Below, piece after piece: positions 59,412 to 64,000 of a stretch of DNA of 64,000 nt. The stretch is from JAPKYZ01 sp033763835 (GTDB lineage Bacteria > Acidobacteriota > Terriglobia > Bryobacterales > Bryobacteraceae), in NCBI GenBank assembly GCA_033763835.1, contig JANRJS010000032.1:62001-126000 (forward strand). The letters are read 5' to 3'. The number at the start of each line of letters is the position of its first letter. The stretch's first letter is position 1. A model generated the notes under the pieces. That model did not search any database and was not told where the DNA came from. It saw only the letters and a list, made by a program, of their open reading frames with translations. Made by a program: the position numbers and the translations under genes.

Positions 59412-60516
59412 CGCACCACGCGGCTGGCGCTATACGCAACGTGGAGCTTTGCGATTCTGACCATGCGGCAATCCGCTCGTTCAAGCCCCACTTGGGCGGA
59501 AGCCAATAGTCAAGCCGGGCTGGATTGTAGCGGTATTCCTGCTTGATACGAACCCGTTTTGACAGGCCAAAAATATCGGGGTGGTGAACTCGCGCGTACT
59601 TATCGACCTCGCAAAATAGATTCTGGCAATCGATCAGTTGTAAAGGGCGCCCCCACAGAGAACAGAACTCGATTCCTCGTTTGCAGAATTCGTCAGCTTG
59701 ATGTTCTGCCATCCATCGGATCAAATCTGCCTCACTGTACGAGCCTCGGTCCGCAAAACATTTCTGAATGCCTGATCGCGCGCCGGGTCCAGGGCTGACG
59801 AACTCCATTTCAGAGAAGTCGAGCAGCTTGGAGTAGTTGAGATCTGTGACGTATTGGTAAGCGAGGAAATCCCCGATTGTCTGATAAGAGCGCAGCAGTG
59901 CGAATGATTCTGCCATCGATCCACAATCAGCAAGCCGCGCAGGCAGATCATCCTTCATCATCGATTCGAGTAGTCTCAAGTGAACTTGATGCTTTCGAGA
60001 ACCTTCGGCTCCGCCGGAAGGCATGGTGTATGCGGCTGAATAGATACGGCGACCACGTGCCATGGCGTCATACAGAACACGATCATATGCCTCGTATTGA
60101 TAGGTTTCCGGCGTAATTACACCGAACGCAGATTCTAGTAACCGCCACGTATCGATCCGATTGAAGAGCTTGAACAAAATCGTCCGAAAGAAGACGGCAC
60201 GTGCGTCCTGCGGTCCTTGTGACTGCACGTCACGGATCAAGAATTGACTAACGCGGTCGGCAGCGCGATAAGCGTTTGTGAATCGGAACCGCTGGAGGAT
60301 TCGATCCGGGGTCCAAGGCCCGGGAACGCCTGTAGCCCGTTGGAAGAAAATTCGTTGACGCTCTGCCGCAAATCGCCAGTAGGTGTCGAATACTGCGGTC
60401 GTTACGACAGGTGAGCGAACGAAACTTAGATGGCTGACGCGAAGGGAACGCGGTTGAGGAGGCGAAGCGAGACTCAATTGAGTGACAGTTAAGGGCTTGG
60501 CCAGTTTCGTCCTCAT
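59395..60516 (-). CDS. 5-hmdU DNA kinase helical-domain protein (thymine-hypermodification pyrophosphorylase-like)
   Basis: 373 residues. The pattern matches the helical family seen in phage thymine hypermodification: FDTYWRFAAERQRIFFQR, then PWTPDRILQRFRFTNAYRA, DRVSQFLIRDV, AVFFRTILFKLFNRIDTW, IGDFLAYQYVTDLNYS, FVSPGPGARSGIQKCFADRG, and RPLQLIDCQNLFCEVDKYAR. In phages these proteins act on phosphorylated hydroxymethyl-uracil in DNA. No separate P-loop kinase domain is fused. The start overlaps the holo-ACP synthase stop (ATGA), so the two are coupled. Confidence 0.75.
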   Translation of the reverse strand: MRTKLAKPLTVTQLSLASPPQPRSLRVSHLSFVRSPVVTTAVFDTYWRFAAERQRIFFQRATGVPGPWTPDRILQRFRFTNAYRAADRVSQFLIRDVQSQGPQDARAVFFRTILFKLFNRIDTWRLLESAFGVITPETYQYEAYDRVLYDAMARGRRIYSAAYTMPSGGAEGSRKHQVHLRLLESMMKDDLPARLADCGSMAESFALLRSYQTIGDFLAYQYVTDLNYSKLLDFSEMEFVSPGPGARSGIQKCFADRGSYSEADLIRWMAEHQADEFCKRGIEFCSLWGRPLQLIDCQNLFCEVDKYARVHHPDIFGLSKRVRIKQEYRYNPARLDYWLPPKWGLNERIAAWSESQSSTLRIAPAAWCATEGA

Positions 60517-60980
60517 AGATCACCCTCCAAGTGCTTCGCTATTTCTCCCTCTGAGAGGCCGTGTCGGTTCTCCGCACGTGCGGTTAATGTCCGAGCCTGT
60601 CCAGAACCCTCGGCAATTACCAACGCTCCTGCCGAGGACCGTGAATGCGAAAGCGAGACATGTATATGGGTGAGGTTCAGGGCACTCGATTTCGCCGCGG
60701 CGTGTCCATGGAGCGACATGCAGGGCCGACCAGACGATTCCAAGACGACCTCGAAATCGTGCCAGGTCAACGCGTCCTCTCCCGCAATGCCAAGCGCCTT
60801 CATGGCGGCCTCCTTGGCGGCGAAACGCGCGGCGAAGGACTGGCTAGGGTGTGGTTGAGCTCGGCAATACTCAATCTCTTGAGCTGTGTAGATCCGCTCG
60901 ATGTACTTTTCGCCGGATCGCTCAACAGTGCGTGCGAAATCCTCAAGATCGATCAGGTCAAAGCCAGTTCCCAAGATCAT
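60513..60980 (-). CDS. Holo-ACP synthase-like phosphopantetheinyl transferase
   Basis: 155 residues from ATG 60980, with GAGGGAG upstream; 49 further upstream codons are open but lack start-site signals. The AcpS landmarks are present: GTGFDLIDLEDFARTVER with D8, then YTAQEIEYCRAQPHPSQSFA, the KEAAMKALG core with E57 and the C-terminal ILTWHDFEV-like strand (ALTWHDFEVVLESSGRPCM). It should attach phosphopantetheine to a carrier protein; the divergent ACP-like gene at 55032 is its likely substrate. It is longer than housekeeping AcpS (about 120-126), with an added basic tail. Confidence 0.9.
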   Translation of the reverse strand: MILGTGFDLIDLEDFARTVERSGEKYIERIYTAQEIEYCRAQPHPSQSFAARFAAKEAAMKALGIAGEDALTWHDFEVVLESSGRPCMSLHGHAAAKSSALNLTHIHVSLSHSRSSAGALVIAEGSGQARTLTARAENRHGLSEGEIAKHLEGDL

Positions 60981-61068
60981 CGCTATTCTCCCTCGGGTTT
61001 TCGCGAGGTTGGTCGATACCCTTCGAACGCTTCGCTCAGGCGAGGCGCATGGCAATGGGTTCGCATTT

Positions 61069-61731
61069 CTAGAGTGCTCCGTGAAAAAAAGGGAGTTGAG
61101 GTACCGTTGCTTCTTGTCGTTTTTCAAGTGTTCGCATTAGCGCCGTTGCTACACCATGTACGACCAGGGAGGATCTGATCTCAATCGGCGCATACCTGCC
61201 ATTCGCGGCCGCGAGAACCCAAGTGCCTTTTACTCGCTGAAGCAGTTTGAGCGTCGATTCGCCGTCGATCGTTACGGCGACAACATTTCCCGGTCGGGCA
61301 TTTGTTGTTTGACGGATAACGACTAGGTCATCCTGCAAAATTCCGACTCCGTCCATACTGTCGCCGCGAACACGCAGTACGAAAGACTTGCCTTGCGATG
61401 CGAACTCATCTGGAACGAGAATCTCCCCTTCCAGGTGTTCGTCACTGGATGTCGGGAGACCCGCCACGATCCGGCCAACAATGGGAAGTAGCATACCCTT
61501 GGGCCGAGCATTCACGAGGCGCACGTTGCGTGCGCGACGGCCGGCACTCGACAAAACACCCTTCTGAACGAGAGCTTTAATATGATCCCGCGCGGTCGCG
61601 GTCGAGCCCCATCCGAACTCTCTGCATAGCTCTCGGTAGGTTGGTGGCGGAGATCCATCTTTCGACCGGCGTTCGAAAAAATCGACCACTCGACGTTGTT
61701 GTCCGGTCAGCTGAGCACAACCCGCGTCCAT
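61069..61731 (-). CDS. LexA-like self-cleaving repressor
   Basis: 220 residues. The N-terminal winged helix (LTGQQRRVVDFFERRSKDGS, then PPTYRELCREFGWGSTATAR) is followed by the S24 protease domain: cleavage site A90-G91 (RIVAGLP), catalytic S125 (RGDSMDGVGI) and K162 (GESTLKLLQRV). It responds to DNA damage through RecA-stimulated self-cleavage and is probably controlling the holo-ACP synthase and base-modification genes downstream. A palindromic operator lies just before the start. Confidence 0.92.
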   Translation of the reverse strand: MDAGCAQLTGQQRRVVDFFERRSKDGSPPPTYRELCREFGWGSTATARDHIKALVQKGVLSSAGRRARNVRLVNARPKGMLLPIVGRIVAGLPTSSDEHLEGEILVPDEFASQGKSFVLRVRGDSMDGVGILQDDLVVIRQTTNARPGNVVAVTIDGESTLKLLQRVKGTWVLAAANGRYAPIEIRSSLVVHGVATALMRTLEKRQEATVPQLPFFHGAL

Positions 61732-61740
61732 AATACGAGT

Positions 61741-61762
61741 ATACCACTCAAATGAGTGGTAT
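61741..61762 (-). promoter_or_regulatory. Palindromic operator before the LexA-like gene
   Basis: ATACCACTCA (61741-61750) and TGAGTGGTAT (61753-61762) form a perfect 10-bp dyad separated by AA. It ends 9 bp before the LexA-like ATG and overlaps TATACT, a possible -10, so it would give autoregulation. Confidence 0.7.
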
Positions 61763-61938
61763 CGCGCGCCGCACGCGAAACACCGGCGCCGGGCTTCCTA
61801 GAAAATCTATACTATCCACGAGCATTACATCCAGTGGAATGAAGAGGTTAGCCCGGAAGGAGACGGAGGGATGCTGGCGAAAAGGATCTTTCCGTCGGTG
61901 CCCGGACGAAGGCAAAAAGTTCTAAAAGCATCCACGAG

Positions 61939-61948
61939 GGGGAGCCAA
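61939..61948 (+). other. Candidate attachment site (right)
   Basis: GGGGAGCCAA, identical to the tRNA-Gln 3' end at 1575-1584; allowing one inserted G the match continues into TCTT. It lies after the last mobile-looking gene (LexA-like) and before TetR/RND genes. If real, the element is about 60.4 kb. Confidence 0.4.
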
Positions 61949-62206
61949 GTCTTTGTATTTCCGCCAAAGGACCACTCGACCCACCAAACCGAGTAAGTAG
62001 CCACCTTGCCTGCCAAGCTCGGACATCATCCCATAACCTCGACCGCCGCGTGGATCTTCGGGTTTGCAGGTTTGAAAAACAATCGTTGACATGGATGAAT
62101 CCATGCGAATCGGCTTCCAGGCCACGCCGTTGCGGCGAAACTGGTTGCGTAACGGAGGATTCGTTGGGTTCGCGGCCCGAACCGCCGCTTCAACGGTCGT
62201 GCGCGT

Positions 62207-62839
62207 TCATGAATGAGCTCCTTCCTGTGCCGGGGCTAGGTTCGAAACACGAACGGCGAGAAGGCGATCAAAAACGAGCGCGGCGGCCGCATCGCAAAGT
62301 TGGTCCAGATCAGGCGCCGCGCGAAGGCCCATGCTGCCCAGTCCATTACATGCGGCCATCAACGCCACCGCCGAAACTGCCGGGATATCGCCGCTTGAAG
62401 AGAAACTCTGCGCGACCGGACCCGCGCAGGTCTGGATTTCCTGCCGGCACAACTCGGCCAGCATCCTCTCCAGCGCGGGATTTCGCTGGGCCCGGCGGCT
62501 GAATTCGAGGCGCAATGCGATCCAATCCGTCTGCCGGCATTGTTGGGAGAACCAGTCCCTAATTGCCGCTAGCCGCCTCGCCTGGTCTGGGATCCGCTGC
62601 AGCTTTCTCAGTACGCTCGCCATATCCCGCCGGCGCTTATCGATGACCGCGAAAGCAAGCTCGTCTTTGTCCTTGAAGTTCGAGTAGAAAGCGCCGCGCG
62701 AGAATCCCGCCGCTTCCGTGATCTGCTCGACCGAGGCGAGTTCGAATCCCTCGCGAAGAAACACCTCCTCGGCCGCATCGATGAGCGCCGCGCGGGTAAT
62801 CATGCGGCTCTCCTGGCGTGTCAAGCGTCTGTGCCGCAC
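62207..62839 (-). CDS. TetR-family transcriptional regulator
   Basis: 210 residues from GTG 62839, with AGGAGG upstream. The N-terminal helix-turn-helix is typical (ITRAALIDAAEEVFLREGFE, then LASVEQITEAAGFSRGAFYS, then NFKDKDELAFAVID), followed by a ligand-binding domain. It lies 4 bp after the RND pump gene in the same orientation and probably represses it. Confidence 0.92.
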   Translation of the reverse strand: MRHRRLTRQESRMITRAALIDAAEEVFLREGFELASVEQITEAAGFSRGAFYSNFKDKDELAFAVIDKRRRDMASVLRKLQRIPDQARRLAAIRDWFSQQCRQTDWIALRLEFSRRAQRNPALERMLAELCRQEIQTCAGPVAQSFSSSGDIPAVSAVALMAACNGLGSMGLRAAPDLDQLCDAAAALVFDRLLAVRVSNLAPAQEGAHS

Positions 62840-62843
62840 GATC

Positions 62844-64000
62844 TCACGCCTCCTGCAACGCCGGGGATGTCATGGGATCGTGCTCCTCGGGGGCCGGATT
62901 GCTCCACGAAATCCATTTCAGGTCCCGCACGGCGATCGCGTAGAAAACCGGTACCAGCCCGAGCGTAATGAAAGTCGCGATGCTTAATCCGCCGATCTGG
63001 GCATAGCACAGCGGTTCCCAAAGCGGACCGCCATGACTGGCCAAAGGGAAGAGAGCCAGAACGGTCGCGGCAACGGTGATCATCACGGGGCGCAAACGCT
63101 GGATTCCGGCATCGAGCAGCGCCTGCTCGAGCGGCGCGCCAAGCTCCCGCCGCTCCTCGATGAAATCGAAGAGCACGATGATGTGACTGACGATGACGCC
63201 CACCAGCGAGACAACGCCGAGGAAGGCCATGAAGCCGAAGGGCGCCCCCATCAACCACAACGAGGCGATCGCGCCCGTCATGCCGTAGGGTATGGCGGCG
63301 AAGACCAACAAGGGCTTCACGGCGTGTTTGAACTGGATTACGAGCGCGATGTAGATCAGCAGAACGGATATCGCCAGCACCACGCTCAGCTCGGCGAAGC
63401 CATTCACCTGCTCCTCGTACTCTCCGGCGATCTCCATTCCGACGCCCGGCGCGAGGGTGCTTTTGAACTCTTCCAGCCCGTCCGATGCGGCGGTCAGAAC
63501 TTCCGATGGGAGCCGGCCGGGCGCCGGAAAGCAGGATACCGTCATCGTGCGGAACTGGTTGAAGCGCCGGATGCGCGCGGGTTGGAACTTTTGCTCGACG
63601 GCCGCCACCTGCCGCAGAGGCTGGTGCCGCGCCCCCTGCGATGAGTAGACGTACAAATCCTCCAACCGCGGGAGCGACGCGCGCTCTTCCATCCGCAGGC
63701 GAGCGAGAACCGGCAGTTGCTTGTCCCCTTCACGGAACACGCTCACCGGGAATCCGTCAATCGCCGCCGCCGTGCTCGCCTCCAGATCCCGCGCGGTGAC
63801 TCCGGCCGCGGCGGCGCGGTCCTGATCGAGCGTGAAGACGGTTTGGAAGCTGTCCACACCCCAGTCGTCACGAATCCGCAAGGCGAAGGGAACTTCCCGA
63901 AGGACCGCTTTCAATCGTTCCGCTTCCGCCCGCAGGGTTGGGATATCGTCGCCCATGAGACGGATCTGAACCGGTATGCCGATCGGCTTCCCCGTCTCCA
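62844..64000 (-). CDS. RND efflux pump inner-membrane transporter, C-terminal part
   Basis: The open frame continues past the right edge of the window (codons before the visible ATG at 63956 read TGKPIGIPVQIRLM, part of the pump), so the gene is cut at its 5' side. The visible part has the periplasmic docking segments, then FAELSVVLAISVLLIYIALV, IPYGMTGAIASLWLMGAPFG, FMAFLGVVSLVGVIVSHIIV and a final membrane bundle ending in PVFYAIAVRDLKW. HAE1- or heavy-metal-type RND pumps expel drugs or metals with MFP and OMF partners, which are not in the window. Confidence 0.9.
   Translation of the reverse strand, partial: ETGKPIGIPVQIRLMGDDIPTLRAEAERLKAVLREVPFALRIRDDWGVDSFQTVFTLDQDRAAAAGVTARDLEASTAAAIDGFPVSVFREGDKQLPVLARLRMEERASLPRLEDLYVYSSQGARHQPLRQVAAVEQKFQPARIRRFNQFRTMTVSCFPAPGRLPSEVLTAASDGLEEFKSTLAPGVGMEIAGEYEEQVNGFAELSVVLAISVLLIYIALVIQFKHAVKPLLVFAAIPYGMTGAIASLWLMGAPFGFMAFLGVVSLVGVIVSHIIVLFDFIEERRELGAPLEQALLDAGIQRLRPVMITVAATVLALFPLASHGGPLWEPLCYAQIGGLSIATFITLGLVPVFYAIAVRDLKWISWSNPAPEEHDPMTSPALQEA

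Larger units (their letters stand above)
61732..62206. other. Spacer at the probable right end of the element
   Basis: 475 bp between the LexA-like start and the TetR stop. It contains the LexA-type operator, the ten-base repeat of the tRNA 3' end (61939-61948) and no convincing gene. The frame 61825-62016 on the minus strand is notable only because it is in phase with the recombinase across the repeat. Confidence 0.5.

Noticed and set aside
61825..62016. Minus-strand frame at the right end of the element
   Set aside because: No start signals; interesting only as the possible alternative tail of the recombinase.

Overview
The window looks like part of a chromosome from the Acidobacteriota, close to Solibacter/Bryobacter. 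The main evidence is a TIGR03437-type C-terminal domain on a secreted beta-lactamase-fold protein, three Oar-like TonB-dependent receptors with N-terminal carboxypeptidase-regulatory domains, and DUF1501, DUF1553/DUF1549 and DUF1080 secreted proteins, a set typical of soil Acidobacteria and Planctomycetes. No taxonomic marker such as rRNA is present, so this is inference.

Layout. (a) 1-1496: the 3' end of a sensor kinase and a sigma-54 NtrC-type regulator, probably core chromosome. (b) 1510-1583: tRNA-Gln(UUG), with a large serine recombinase (1521-3170, minus) whose reading frame runs antisense into the tRNA, as expected of an element inserted at the tRNA 3' end. (c) 4.0-29.4 kb: a nutrient-acquisition cluster with a plus-strand unit (enolase-superfamily enzyme, TonB receptor, sulfatase) and minus-strand units (DUF1553-DUF1501-TonB receptor, then a kinase/NarL regulator pair, then DUF1080-TonB receptor-glycosidase-like). 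A 14-bp dyad motif, TRCAYSATGGTGYA, occurs at four intergenic sites here, 21-25 bp upstream of AT-rich -10-like sequences; the local two-component system is the natural candidate reader. (d) 30.1-31.0 kb: a LysR regulator. (e) 31.0-45.8 kb: a conjugation module on the minus strand (VirB2, B3, B4, B9, B10, B5, B6, B8, two replication-relaxation-like proteins, a possible oriT, a ribbon-helix-helix protein, VirD4, VirB11, RepB-type primase). (f) 46-54.5 kb: element maintenance and cargo: an ECF-like sigma factor with a zinc-finger partner, AraC, a SnoaL-like protein, RidA-like, ParB, ArdC-like antirestriction protein, two single-strand binding proteins and a FliA-like sigma factor. (g) 54.6-61.8 kb: an unusual regulated cluster. 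(h) From 62.2 kb: TetR and an RND pump, probably chromosome again.

The most interesting part is the cluster at 54.6-61.8 kb. One plus-strand operon, under a near-consensus promoter overlapped by two copies of a 17-bp operator, encodes a divergent acyl-carrier-like protein, an XRE repressor, an ImmA/IrrE metalloprotease fused to a chagasin-like cysteine-protease inhibitor, a papain-like cysteine protease, a thymidylate-synthase-like protein and a MazG-like protein. The convergent operon encodes a LexA-like self-cleaving repressor, a holo-ACP synthase and a protein of the 5-hmdU DNA kinase helical / thymine-hypermodification pyrophosphorylase type. My reading is an inducible defence or conflict system that combines a protease held by a fused inhibitor with nucleotide or base modification chemistry and a dedicated carrier protein; the domains are seen, the system-level function is inference.

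A 10-bp repeat of the tRNA 3' end (GGGGAGCCAA) at 61939-61948, just past the LexA gene, is a candidate far attachment site. If it is real, the element is about 60.4 kb and the nutrient cluster is cargo.
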